Position numbers and translations under genes: made by a program. Below, one piece after another: positions 22,273 through 33,455 of a stretch of 64,000 nucleotides of DNA; position 1 is the stretch's first letter; each line of letters begins with the position of its first letter. Source of the stretch: Nymphalis io (lineage: Eukaryota; Arthropoda; Insecta; Lepidoptera; Nymphalidae); contig NC_065904.1 in the NCBI RefSeq assembly GCF_905147045.1, forward strand, positions 5,828,001 to 5,892,000, given 5' to 3'. Under the pieces are notes generated by a model. It did no database searches and was not told the DNA's origin. It saw only the letters and a program-made list of their open reading frames with translations.

Positions 22273-22653
22273 CTAATTGAAAAATATGCCGCTTGAATAT
22301 TTGTTATTTTTACTTTTTAAAGAGCTTAAAAAGTAGTTATTATTTGTAACAATGAGATGAGAATTACGAGTCGAGGTGACAAAATAGAAAAACTCGTGTT
22401 TCTTGCGGATTTTAAATAAAAAATTGCAGGTTAAATTTCTTCCAAAGCAACACTGAGCTTTTAGTAGGCCGTGTAGAAAAGTATTACGAGAAAACATGTC
22501 CGTGGTTTGATTTAATCCCACTAAAAGCATATCCAACGCATAGTACAGCAGTGTGATTGAATAAGCTTCAAACATTTTCCTTAGACAGAAAATATCTTTA
22601 CCCAGTTGTGGGAATTTGAGCTGTAAATGTAAAGTTGCATTTTTATCCATCAA
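22273..22653 (-). other. 126-codon minus-strand open frame, unassigned
   Basis: This is the longest minus-strand frame in the window. It starts MMDKNATLHLQLKFPQLG and ends in an Asn/Lys-rich, low-complexity tail. No signal peptide, domain or motif is visible. Chance is the simplest explanation. Confidence 0.12.
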
Positions 22654-22703
22654 AGCTGTCTAGTTAGTGAATATTTTTGTGTCAAAACATAAATTTATTT
22701 CAG

Positions 22704-22812
22704 GCAACGAGCAGTTTCATGGTTATTAGACACGTCATTCAACGTCGACACTGATCATATCACTAAAGACAAACTGTTCTGTATCATGAGACCTCGTTAC
22801 ATGGAATTTTAA
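22704..22812 (+). other. Candidate terminal exon, unassigned
   Basis: A good acceptor (aatttatttcag, ending at 22703) is followed by 35 open codons with a balanced composition: QRAVSWLLDTSFNVDTDHIT, then KDKLFCIMRPRYMEF and TAA at 22810-22812. An AATAAA is at 22880-22885, 68 bp after the stop. This acceptor, frame, stop and AATAAA order is the most exon-like arrangement in the window. No upstream exon can be joined with confidence and no family is recognised. Confidence 0.2.
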
Positions 22813-22885
22813 TATTTATTTTTTTGTTACAACATTTAAGAATCTACTCCATTTCATACATTCAAGTCAAGACTTTTCAAATAAA

Positions 22886-23395
22886 GGTAGTAGATTTGAA
22901 GGTTTGTAATTAAAGAGCCATTGTATTTGTATTGTATTATATTGTATTTTGTGAAAGCAAAAATAATAATACACTTTAATGCGCCCAAGAAAAAGTAATT
23001 ACAGTTAAAACAAATAAAATATAATGTAACAAAAGGCTTAAGAGAATCACTTTAAGGTAATCTCAGAAGAAATGGTCTAGTATGAGTGTAGATCTATAAG
23101 TTTAACAAGATAGGACTAAGATAGGTATAATATCATATTATCATAACATACACAAGTTAAGTAAGAGATAATATAAAAAAAGGTTTAGATTTTCCGATAA
23201 ATTTGATATTTTTGATGGTATTGATGGTATCAAGGATGACATTGGCAGAACTTCATTTAAGGAAGTTATGACGCTTACTCCGTTGCACTGGCAAATGGTG
23301 TATCAAGCATCTGTGCTAGCATAATTATTAATATGTATATTTCAATACATACAATTTTACTTACAATATTTTAATAATCACGATTTTATAAGCAG
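22886..23395. other. AT-rich DNA with tgtattg-type short repeats
   Basis: ttgtattgtattatattgtatttt at 22925-22950 is a short degenerate tandem. The rest is plain. A decayed family E word (cttactccgttgcactgg) occurs at about 23275. Confidence 0.4.
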
Positions 23396-23474
23396 ATGAA
23401 AATTTAGTGGTGTTTGTTCGCCACGGCTTTGTTAACCGACTTCACTCAACATCCTCGTGTATAGTAACAGTAGA

Positions 23475-23685
23475 GTAACAGCCTATTAATGCCCCACTGC
23501 TGGGCTAAGGCCTCCTCTCCCTTTTTTGAGGAGAAGGTTTGGAGCTTATTCCACCACGATGCTCCAATGCGGGTTGGTAGAATACACATGTGGCAGAATT
23601 TCAATGAAATTAGACACATACAAGTTTCCTCACGATGTTTTCCTTCACCGTCAAGTACGAGATGAATTATAAACACAAATTAAAT
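23475..23685 (-). mobile_element. Family E SINE, copy without its head
   Basis: It runs from agtaacagcctattaatgcc through ctgggctaaggcctcctctcc, ttccaccacgatgctccaatgcgg and tcctcacgatgttttccttcac to aaacacaaatta, where it stops at a TA-rich spacer. The tRNA head is missing. It lies in the same orientation as the next copy, 70 bp away. A small matching head-side block (gaaaatttagtggtg) sits to its left, at 23399-23413. Confidence 0.8.
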
Positions 23686-23699
23686 AAATCCCCGTGTAA

Positions 23700-23756
23700 T
23701 ATCTCTATATATATGTATTATCTATATATTATTATATATATTATATATATATATAC
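23700..23756. repeat. (TA)n-rich spacer between two SINE copies
   Basis: tctatatatatgtattatctatatatt followed by about ten TA units. It separates the two E copies. Confidence 0.8.
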
Positions 23757-24053
23757 AGTAACAGCCTGTTAATGTCCCACTGCTGGGCTAAGGCGTCCTC
23801 TCCCTTTTGAGGAGAAGGTTTGGAGCTTATTCCACCACGCTGCTCCAATGCGGCTTGGTAGAATACACATGTGGCAGAATTTCAATGAAATTAGACACAT
23901 GCAGGTTTCCTCACGATATTTTCCTTCACCGTTAAGCACGAGATGAATTATAAACACAAATTAAGCACATGAAAATTCAGTGGTGCTTGCCCGGGTTTGA
24001 ACCCACGATCATCGGTTAAGATTCACGCGTTCTTACCACTAGGCCATCTCGGC
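23757..24053 (-). mobile_element. Family E tRNA-derived SINE, full copy
   Basis: Full-length minus-strand copy. The head is at the right: on the minus strand, box A TGGCCTAGTGG (24036-24046) and box B GGTTCAAACCC (23993-24003) match RNA polymerase III promoter consensus sequences. The body (ttccaccacgctgctccaatgcgg, tttcctcacgatattttcc) and 3' end (ctgggctaaggcgtcctctccc, aacagcctgttaatgtccc) follow. It is nearly the same as the neighbour at 23475. Confidence 0.85.
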
Positions 24054-24057
24054 TTTT

Positions 24058-24122
24058 TTACTACTATATATATATAATTAATATAATAATATACTATATA
24101 TATATATTAATTATAGTAGTAA
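24058..24122. repeat. TA-rich palindrome flanking the SINE
   Basis: ttactactata (24058-24068) and tatagtagtaa (24112-24122) are exact reverse complements around a (TA)n/(AAT)n core. Together with the spacer at 23700 it suggests the SINE sits inside an older TA-rich array. Confidence 0.75.
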
Positions 24123-25104
24123 TAAGTATTTACTTAGTGATCATTCAAACCCAATATTCCTTTATCATAATAAAAGTTTACGGTTGTTAATAGTTTAGAC
24201 AGCTGGTAGGCGCGTCCCGTCTATTAGTTATGCTATTTATTTTGTGGTCTCCTTGCATGCATCAAAATCGTTATGCACGGTGAACTTGCTGGTGAGCTAT
24301 AATTAACCTTGTACAGAATTCATCTCCCTTTATTGACCTCTTCTTTATGTAGATTAAGCGCTTGGAGCGTTAACTGTTTAATTTGTTTTAGAATTAATGT
24401 ACTTTAGTTATTTTTATCAATTATTATAGTTTATTTAAATTTCTTTGCATAAAAAGTTTACAAAGTAAAGTATATTTAATCTTACAAAAGTGAAAAACGT
24501 ATAATGAAAATAAAAAAGAGCTGCGCACGACATCTGGCTTGGAGAAAAGATTTATATAATTTTTTTTTCTGTAGTTGCGTAAATGATAAGTAGGTATCTT
24601 AGTATAGTAGTGCAAAGAAAATGATATTCGCAATTAATTTTAATGTTTATTACAGAATATCACGCAATCGTTAGAAAAACTAGATGAATGATATACAACT
24701 TTCAAACATAAATAATATTAAAAGATCTTGCAGTACTTCCGTCTTTTAGTGACGCTGAATCGATAAAATAACGTCAAAGAAATACTTAATTATAATATGT
24801 AAGACGTATATATTTTATAGGTTTTTATATTATTATTAAAAAAAAATTGCAAAGCGCTGCCTGTATGTTAGACCATATCTGTAAGCAAAGGTCTAGCTGA
24901 TGATATCCAGTACACCGTAAGTGCAGTTAGCAAATGAACAAAACGAATTAAAAACTATATTATGATTAAATAATATGTAAATCCCTTATAAACTCGGAAA
25001 TATATTTCCAGTTGTTACAAAGCTTTACTTTCTGATGCGTTTTTTGAAACTTAATAAGTTAACCAAATATACAGTAAAGCAAGTATATAAAAATATACTC
25101 TAAG
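24123..25104. other. AT-rich DNA, nothing recognised
   Basis: A slightly GC-richer patch at 24195-24300 (ctggtaggcgcgtcccgtc) is too short to interpret. Confidence 0.45.
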
Positions 25105-25263
25105 AACTTAACCCAAACACAATCGTCATATGTCTGAAATCGATATGCGACATTGACTATAATTAATTATAACATTGAAAGGATATACGCGTCAAAATAG
25201 CGTATCTACATAAGACAACTTGCACCATTTCACGAGTGAAATATGAAGGGAGTTCTTACAGAA
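25105..25263 (-). repeat. Family G repeat, copy 5
   Basis: On the minus strand: ctgtaagaactcccttcat, cactcgtgaaatgg, attttgacgcgtatatcctttcaatgttataattaatta, gtcaatgtcgcatatc, cagacatatgacgattgtg. It spans the whole family with modest divergence. Confidence 0.55.
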
Positions 25264-25789
25264 TAGCAACGCAAACTACGTTACACCATTCATTATGACT
25301 TGACAAGAAAATTATGTGTAAAAACGCATTAAAATCGTGTTGAACTTAATGTATGTAGTGTGAAGAATCCGATTTAAATATTGATTTCAAGCGTGCAAGC
25401 GATATATTATCGTGATTTTGAACGAGCTCGATCAGATATCCATATAAAATACACATCCGTATTTTATTGTATTACATAAGTGTTTTATATAACATCAATA
25501 CGAACAATATGTAGTTTTATATGTTGAACATTTTATTTTACATACATAACATATAATTTTAATAATCGGTAAAGACAAATTATTTTATTAATTTATTTAT
25601 AAAACTTTATTGACCGATAAATTGTGTGCTGGTACAATTGAGACATCGTTCCAATTCACGCATAAGAAAAATTCATGAAAAATATCCTAAAACAATACAT
25701 AAATAAATTGTCCACTGAAGAGTAATATTATTTATATTATGTATGTACCTCCCATTTAATTTAAATTTACATAGTAGGATATTTAAAAC
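25264..25789. other. AT-rich DNA, nothing recognised
   Basis: A CpG-bearing patch around 25390-25440 (gcgtgcaagcgatatattatcg) shows no frame. Confidence 0.45.
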
Positions 25790-25902
25790 TTAAGAAGCAG
25801 CCTGTATATGTGACACTGCTAGGCCTCGCCTTCCTTTTCAAAAGATTATGGAGCTTAGTGATGGAAAACACGCTGCCCAAATGCGGATTGGTGGATACAT
25901 GT
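25790..25902 (-). repeat. Family E SINE, 3' fragment
   Basis: gcagcctgtatatgtgacactgctagg, cctcgccttccttttc, cacgctgcccaaatgcggattggtgg. It stops abruptly at the adjoining family D copy, which probably inserted into it. Confidence 0.55.
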
Positions 25903-26145
25903 TGGTCGGCTTTGTACAAGCTCTGGAAGGATACCAAACACTCTCCACATATTATAACGCCAAACAGCTATACTTAGAATAGTTGTATTCTGGTCTTAAG
26001 GGTGGATGCAACTCCAGACACAAGGGACATAACTTAGTTCCCAAGGTTGTTGGGACACTAATGTATGTGGCGGTTAATATTTTTATGGTATTATGTCTAT
26101 GGGTGGTGCTGACCTTTTAACATTTTGTCAGTCCACCTACTACTT
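25903..26145 (+). repeat. Family D retroposon, diverged copy
   Basis: tggtcggctttgtacaagctctgg, gccaaacagctatacttagaatagttgtattctgg, cacaagggacataacttagttcccaaggttg, atgtctatgggtggtg. It has decayed by many substitutions and has no poly(A) left. Confidence 0.6.
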
Positions 26146-26294
26146 TAAAATGAAAAATATATTTAAGAAAAAGCTGTTTGCTCGAACATGGTGTAAATGT
26201 CCATACTAGTATAGCCGCTGACGAAAATGTATTTCATAACAAATGTAATCACTTAATAAAATAAATATTCGTAAATAAGAAAAACATCAATGCT

Positions 26295-26405
26295 ATGAGC
26301 TTCTTACGAACAATAAAAGAATTAGACAGGGCAAAATCTATGCAAATCGACGGAACTCATCTTTATGAATATGGCCTTGGGGATTCGAAGTTGACAAGAC
26401 ATTGA
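26295..26405 (+). CDS. Candidate 36-codon small ORF, unassigned
   Basis: ATG at 26295, TGA at 26403-26405. The peptide starts MSFLRTIKELDRAKSMQIDG and continues THLYEYGLGDSKLTRH, an even mix of charged, polar and hydrophobic residues with purine-rich first codon positions. The frame is also open for a few codons upstream of the ATG. It may be a small ORF, a short exon or chance. I recognise no relative. Confidence 0.15.
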   Translation: MSFLRTIKELDRAKSMQIDGTHLYEYGLGDSKLTRH

Positions 26406-27884
26406 CCGGTATGCTGATTAATTTGGCACATTCAATTTTTTTTCGTCCAAAGTCGTTAACATTTCATTTTAGACAGAAGTTGTTTAATAATTCGTATAAG
26501 AAATTCGACAGAAGGTATCTTGACGTTGATTTATTGAATTCTTTTGTTGGAAAAATTGTTACGTGTTAACGAGTTGCATTTTACTCAAAAAGCTTACAAA
26601 ATTTATTGAATACTGTAATAATAATTACCTATGCAATTTGCACTCATTATATCACTATGAATAAAAATATTGATAAGTACTTCTTTTTCAAGTTACTGTC
26701 AAGGTTCATTGTTATGGAACTAAATTTGAAAGGTTATTTTACTTCCGCAACTTAAATGTACAATCCCAATATAAGATAAGGCTGTTTTAAGATAACACGC
26801 GGCTTCAAATGTATATGTTTATAAGGCACAGTATTTATAAAATACACTCTCGAGTTAACGCATGAAAGAATAAGCAATTTTTTATTTTACAACTATAAAC
26901 AAGAACATTTTTAACTTGCCGAAAAATTATGAGTTGCCATACAGAAAAAATATTTTTAACCACTATAATTTTATTTTATTTCCTTGGGCAAAGTTTAGAC
27001 CAAGACAATCGCGATATTTGAAACATATTTATAGGTTTTAAGACTTTCATATCTCAAACTAACATTTATTAAACAATAGGTACAAACGATCTTCACCTAC
27101 CACATCGCGAACATCGTGTGCCCGGAAACAATCGTGACGGCGCGTTCACACGCCTCGTTTTATTTGTTATTTCTCACAGCATTTGACTCGATACTATATC
27201 GATAGTCTTCCTTGTAGACTTGTAAATGTTAAATATTGTTAGTATTATGGTTTAGAAATGTATCTTGCTTGCATCTAATAATATATACATAATAACGCCT
27301 TATTAAAGCGATAGGAGTTCTTATGGTAAATGCATTCTAATGAAATACATTTATAGTGGAAAATCTTTTGAAATAAATTTGAAAACAATTTTAATATTTT
27401 ATAATGTGTACGTGTGGCACACCACCTTTGCTTTTTTAAAAAAGAAAAAAGCAGACGAGTGAAGTTTTTTGTTTTAGGACATAAGTTCATAATGATTTTA
27501 TACTAACTTTGAATGTAACTCTTATTAAAAAAATAAATAAATAATGAAAACTGACTTCTGAAATTTGCTTACACCACTCATTCAATGTAATTCTGTATTA
27601 TTATAGTGATAAATAATTTTTCTAAACGTTTAATAAGTGCCCATTGTTTTCCATCATTAATGATTTTTTAAATTTTAATTAACATGGGAACCCTCAAAGT
27701 ATGAAGAATGCGGACTCATCCTCATTTATTCGCTATTGATATTATATTTCCATTTTTTTGGGTTGACGCATTTTGAAAACAAGGAAACAAGCGTTTCATA
27801 GACATATAAGCGTATACGGATGCACATAAAGCTTAAAACATGCACAGGTTTTACCATGTTGGATTTGTTTTATTTATTTAAATA
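26406..27884. other. AT-rich DNA with a CpG-rich patch at 27095-27170
   Basis: The patch (cacatcgcgaacatcgtgtgcccgg ... gacggcgcgttcacacgcctcg) is open in more than one frame on both strands and is probably a compositional island. The rest is plain. Confidence 0.4.
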
Positions 27885-28035
27885 GGTTAGCGAACTAGCA
27901 AATGGGCTGTGGTCACCAACAACCATATACATTGGCAATGTACAAAATATTAAGTTTCCCTTACATCGTCAATGTGCCACCAACATTGGGAGCTAATGTT
28001 GTCCTTTGTCACCGAACTGGAACCGTACTTATTTG
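27885..28035 (-). repeat. Family D retroposon, central fragment
   Basis: gtggtcaccaacaaccatatacattggcaatgta, cccttacatcgtcaatgtgccaccaacattgggagctaatg, cctttgtcac. Only the poly(A)-proximal half remains, and the tail is gone. Confidence 0.6.
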
Positions 28036-29080
28036 GAAGCTGATAATATTAAATATTTTGGATTATTGCCCGATTTTAACTTCGTTTTGTAATCTTAATT
28101 GTCTTGAAATGTCATTGCGTGTGATTTATGTAAATCACTTAAAATTCCTTCTTATATAATTTATGCGAAAGAAAGTTTAGTCGGTACCTTTCACGCAGCA
28201 ACGGATCGACGTAACTTTTAGCAGAAAAATATTTTATAGACCGGTAAGTGACAGATAAAATAGATTACAGAGAGAAATAGACATACAAAATTTACAAGAA
28301 ACACGGCTGGAATTAAAAAAAAAAAACAATATTATTTCTAATTTATTAGGACGGCCGACGGCCTACTAATTATAAAAACTAACGTATTACGATTTTCTAT
28401 TAATTATAATATTGTATTAATAAGTACAAGAAATAGGCTTTATATAACATTTTATATTATGAATCATAAAAAAATAAATAAATAAATTGAAAAGATTTGT
28501 CATATTGATATAATTTTTTAATTTCATAGCTACATATTTTATATTGTTTAAGAACTAACAAAGAGAACGTTATATATATTTTTACATATATATTTATGAA
28601 TGCGTGGGCAAAACGGTTTTATTATCGAATTATATGTTTATTATACGCCATTAGCGTTGATATATTGTCGCGGAAATATTTTTATTATGTTACTTTAAAA
28701 AGCAAAAAATATTCTTGCTAATAAATATTTACTCGTTCGATGTTCGAAATAAAATGTGTAAAGCTGTTTCCAAACGGAGCAAGATATTTCTTTTTTTACC
28801 GCGGCGTTATTTTCGATGCTTTTGTGAATGGTTAGCATTTGTAAACGGGCTTAAGAGCGCGCCGAAAGCTTAAAGCATACACGCCCCTCTTGACACGCGA
28901 TACCAATTCTATGCTTTTTCTGTCTAAAGCGACCGGTAGTATTGTTTTTATTTATTTTCTGTGTTGCATATATTTTAAAAAATATTCTGAAGACTATGGT
29001 ATAGTACCTTTACCTATATAATAACAAGCATTCTTGCCACCATTCCACGCGTTAACGATTTGTGTATTAGCTATTTTTAT
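28036..29080. other. AT-rich DNA with a GC-richer island at 28775-28925
   Basis: The island (taccgcggcgttattttcgatgc ... gggcttaagagcgcgccgaaagc) lacks a long frame and is a candidate conserved non-coding element. gacggccgacggcc near 28352 is a short direct repeat. Confidence 0.35.
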
Positions 29081-29373
29081 ACTGGTGGTAGGGCTTTGTG
29101 CAAGCTCGTCTGGGTAGGTACCACCCACTCATCAGATATTCTACCGCAAAACAGCAATACTTGATATTGTTGTGTTCCGGTTTGAAGGGTGAGTGAGCCA
29201 GTGTAATTACAGGCACAAGGGACATAAAATCTTAGTTCCCAAGGTTGGTGGCGCATTGGCTATAAGCGATGGTTGACATTTCTTACAATGCCAATGTCTA
29301 AGAGCGTTTGGTGACCACTTAACATCAGGTGGCCCATATGCTCGTCCACCTTCCTATTCTATAAAAAAAAAAA
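29081..29373 (+). mobile_element. Family D retroposon, young full-length copy
   Basis: It runs from actggtggtagggctttgtg to a run of 11 A at 29363-29373. It differs from the copies at 39930 and 52288 by only a few changes, including a deletion at gcattggctataagcg, gagcgtttggtg, and ccttaac for cctaacc-type changes. Like the other D copies it has no tRNA-like head that I can find. It contains the motif ccacttaacatcaggtgg (29315-29332), which is shared with family C. Confidence 0.85.
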
Positions 29374-29383
29374 TATATATATA

Positions 29384-30552
29384 TTTAAGGCTTTAATGTG
29401 CTTTTTCTGGTCAGACACAACTCATGAAAAAAGTGCTTTTATATACAATATTATATTCTTGACTTTGATCTGGATTAACCCATGCAAAATCAGTGGAATT
29501 AAAAAATTAAATATTAGCAATTTTGCTTTATCAGCAATCTTAGGCTTTCACATAGGCGTGCTTTTTTACGATGCCGTATGTAAACAGCTTAAGAATTCAT
29601 AAGTTTTATATACGTATGTTCCTATATTTTTAAAATGTATTGTTTTCCAATCTATTTACAAATAAAATTTAGTGCTAGTATAGATAGTATGCTAGTAGTG
29701 ATAACTTTTAATTTACGGATAAAATTTCAAAAATTGTAACTGTAAATTATAATTATGAAAAAAGCTAATTTTTAATACTTGGATATTGGTCTCTTGATAT
29801 AATGCAGTAGACACAATAAAGGAAAGGAAACAAATTATGATTTCCATAATTAATCGAGCTTTTAATTGACAATTAAAATAATATAATACTTTATTTCTTT
29901 AAGTTATTTTTTTATAATGCATAATAAGACTATGTTGTTAATTTTATTGATTTAAACACAAAAACTTTGAAATATATAAATGATTGAGCTTGAAAATAGA
30001 TAAATAATATTAAAAATTGACCCGAATCGATAAAGGAATACCACCCATGGCGGCCAAATTCTCAACGCGTGTTATATTAAAAAGACATAATCTTGCTTTC
30101 AATTGCTTTTTAAATGCAAATAGTCAAATTTATTATAGATTTAAAAAATATCAGTTGTAATAAACAGTATTTTTATATTTTAATGTTATTAAATTATAAA
30201 TATTTGTTATTTGAGAAATAGGTCATGTAGACTTACAAATATTCAGAGATTAGCATAAAATTGCTATTGGCAATTACCATTATTTTTTTATAATATTATG
30301 AAGTATTATTTTTAATTTTTTTTAATATGGATTTCATATCTGTGGTCAAGTTTGTTAAGTGTAAAATATGCAAGGAGTGGCCTAAATAATAAATTAGCAA
30401 TTAACATTTTTGCTAAAATTGTATCAATTATTTTTTGAGATCGTTGCCCCCGGCCATGACATTATCATATTTTTATTTTGAAACTTTTAGTAATTGTTAA
30501 TATTTTTAATGTTACACGGAGTGCTCATTTACATAATGTCTAACCCATATAC
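29384..30552. other. AT-rich DNA, nothing recognised
   Basis: A 68-codon frame (29396-29602) begins right after the D copy and shows no domain. From 29690 to 30540 the sequence is very AT-rich. Confidence 0.45.
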
Positions 30553-30862
30553 TGCATCGGTGGGCTAGTGGGACCCGGAGGTCCTGGGTTCAAATCCCAG
30601 GTTGAGCCAATAAAATGCTAATGAGTTTTTCTGTCTTAAATTCTCAATAGCCGCCCGGAGTCTGGAAGTTGAAAATGTGTACACTCCCGTCCTGCGCCTG
30701 AACTCTTTCCGGTCGTGTCGGATTACGATCCCATCGGATTATGAGAGTTAGGGAGTAGCAAGTGCACCTGTGTCTGCGCACACACTTGTGCACTATAATA
30801 CGTCCTGCGCAGTTGGCTAATCCCTCTTGAGATTGGCCGCCGTGGCCGCAATTAGTCTGGGG
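30553..30862 (+). mobile_element. Family A tRNA-derived SINE, forward copy
   Basis: The head begins near 30553 with a box A-like tgggctagtggg and a consensus box B GGTTCAAATCC at 30587-30597. The body is ctcaatagccgcccggagtctggaag, tgcgcctgaactctttccggtcgtgtcgg, tgagagttagggagtagc, tgcgcagttggctaatc, ending attagtctggggg. The (ATT)n tail is missing. Confidence 0.8.
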
Positions 30863-32519
30863 GTAACACGCAACATAGAGATTGTTTACATCGTAATTAC
30901 AATATTATATGGTTGCTACTGAACCGTGAAAGAAGCTCTGGATTAAGTAAAGAGGAGCTATTTGGACAATTAAGCTAAGTAAACAACGGAGCAATTTGCA
31001 CCATATTTTGTATATTGTATAGGCCAAGGTCGCAACTAATAAATAAACCTAAGACTAATTGATAATAAAATCTATGTTTTTGTTAATATGCATGCGGAAT
31101 TGCACTTTTATATTATTTCCAAAAGTATCATATAATCATAAAATTATTGTAATATCCTCATTATGTATGTAAAATATATTGAGATTGATAATTTTTTTAT
31201 TCAATAATGTATTAGTGCAAATTAGAGTATTCTATTAGCTATTCTTTTAATCAAAATTATCATAATTAATTATTGAAATCCTCTATAACTAATGAATATT
31301 CAATTTTACAATTAAAATTTATCATCTAATATTGTCATTTAAATAGTCTTGATCATATTTTATTTGATAATTATTAATCGAAAATCCAGTATAATTATTA
31401 GTCATAAAAGCTCAACAGTGAACAGTTCGATTCGAACGAATCCATACATTTTTCAATTCTGTAACAGTTCGTTGTATCCTACCGTTGGGAACATGCTATA
31501 AATTCAACTTATAAATCAATTCCAAATAATGAAACTATTCTGCAGCATTAGGTGTGTGAAATCATAACTTAGGCCTAAACTATATTTTTTCTTTATTTTA
31601 GACAGGCAAAGGTATACTGCATGCTGCCCGCATTTCAATCCAATTGAACACCTATATATTCTCGTACTCTTTCGATCTCGAAATATAAATCTCGAGACAG
31701 ATAGGCTTACTTGTACCCACAACAATTTATAAAAAATAGGTCTTAAACACATTAAATTTTCTCAATAGCCTTTAGAAAAACATCATATTACGAAACACGA
31801 AACTATTACACAATTACTTGTTTAGACTGTACGAAATGAATAGTCACTCAAAGAAATGACGAAGGCTTTTTATCGATAAGTACGTGCAATGAAAGCTAAT
31901 TGATTGTCGTTATGAAATCTAATAATGCCTTATTAGGGAATTGAACATTATATTACATACAATAAAAATACCTTAAGATTTTAAAGAATAAACAATATGA
32001 AGTTGTTTTTGTTACATTATTTTATTTACTTTAATATTTGAAAAATAAAATCGATTTGTATGTATTGTAAAAATTAACGTAATCGGTATCTAAAATTTAG
32101 AAAACTATAGCTTATAAATGTGGTCTAGTAGCCAGCTAATTAAACTGTAGATTCCAATTACGTCAATTCGAATTCCAAGTCGAAAGATTGAAATATAATC
32201 GAGTTTTTCTGGCGACAAATTCTTATAGGCCCGACGTTACCATTTCGAATTCACCGTCATATTTCGAGAATGACTTTGTTACTCGACACTCGACTCGAAT
32301 AACTCTGCATTATCATAGAACCATTAATCAATTCTTACATTTAGCCTTTAGTAATTATAATTAATAATTTTATCACCTATTCGAGCGGCGCCTGTACACG
32401 CTGTTACCACTTGAGGTACGACGTCAGACATTTTATTAAGTGTTCATTCATCATTGTTCAAATTTTTTAGAGAACTATAATAATAATAATTTATAAATAG
32501 ATTCATAGTATGCCTATTT
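30863..32519. other. AT-rich DNA, nothing recognised
   Basis: A slightly GC-richer stretch at 32215-32420 contains ccattaatcaattc and taattataattaata homeodomain-like words. Nothing else is seen. Confidence 0.4.
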
Positions 32520-32790
32520 ATTTTATAAACTAACAGATATTGCCCGGTTTACTAGGCGTAAATAATAATATAAATTACATATTATGTACTATGTATGTAT
32601 GTATTTATGTGTGCACTAATCTCAGTAACTAACTCGTGTTGTTTGAGAAGTTCCGTGGTGTGAGCTGCATACATCCATAAAATTATACGAACATAATGTT
32701 TGGTGGAATAATTACTCTCAAACTGTTCTAAGGAAAAGTCCGCGACTCTCTTCCTGTCTAGCACCCATGCGAAATCGGGCGGGTCGCTAG
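32520..32790 (+). mobile_element. Helitron-like element, decayed
   Basis: The 3' end gcgaaatcgggcgggtcgctagt (about 32770-32793) is the usual GC hairpin plus CTAGT terminus of the family. A reversed-looking terminus (aactaacagatattgcccgg) occurs at 32530. The interior matches no protein. A 60-codon antisense frame over it is incidental. Confidence 0.45.
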
Positions 32791-33310
32791 TTTTAAATAA
32801 ATAAAATGTATGAAAAAGAATGTAAGATCTACTCCGTCACATAGTCGACTAATTCACTGTTTTTTTTTTGTATTTCCTTCTTTCTCCTCAGTTTTGCGTC
32901 TTTTTGACTTTCATTTTTGTATTATATTATGTACATATTACTACCCAGTACATATGAGTCCATTATCATTATTAAATGGATATTGGAATGCATTCAATTG
33001 TTTGAGTTTAATTGTATAGAAAATATGTTGATATTAAATTTACAATATTTAACATTTATAATCTTAAGTTATTCCTACTAATAAGTGATAATAAAAATAA
33101 CACACTTTTTATACATGATTAAATGAAAAACAATGTTACAAAATCTTTAGAGCTGTACAAATAGTGCCGCCTATTTCTAGTTTTACATTATAATTATCAA
33201 AGATGTATAGTTATAAATAATAAAAAAATATATACGAAACTTATCTCATCTCGGTATATATTATAAATTCCTTATAAATTGTTAAAAAGGATAAATTAGT
33301 ACTTTTTTTA
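32791..33310. other. AT-rich DNA, nothing recognised
   Basis: A Phe/Leu-rich 69-codon frame at 32810-33019 is a compositional product. Confidence 0.45.
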
Positions 33311-33455
33311 AGTAGGCTTTTAAACGGACTTTAGAGTCGTTATTTTACAAGTTTAAATTTAATATAAAGCTACAACCTTTCGGGAATGTAGATTCAATCG
33401 AGAAGACCTGATAAGAAACTCAGTAGTTACTTTTTGTCATCAATCATAAATACGT
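33311..33455 (+). repeat. Family J interspersed repeat
   Basis: aggcttttaaacggactttagagtcg, aaagctacaacctttcgggaatgtagattcaatcgagaagacctgataagaaactcagtagttactttttg. This is a lepidopteran retroposon sequence I recognise by its aatgtagattc/gagaagaacc/aagaaactcagtagtt blocks. A relative lies at 58432-58520. Confidence 0.55.

Noticed and set aside
23446..23957. Two similar frames on the minus strand (76 and 62 codons)
   Set aside because: They are readings of the two family E SINEs. The frames at 39220-39528 and 59334-59564 are the same repeat.
27095..27170. Protein-like frame in a CpG-rich patch
   Set aside because: Several frames are open on both strands because CpG-rich sequence contains few stop codons. 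No start or splice evidence.
30553..30625. A tRNA gene suggested by box A and box B
   Set aside because: The sequence does not fold into a complete cloverleaf with paired acceptor ends and continues directly into a SINE body. The same applies to the heads at 23993-24046, 39101-39170, 47235-47289 and 48076-48128.
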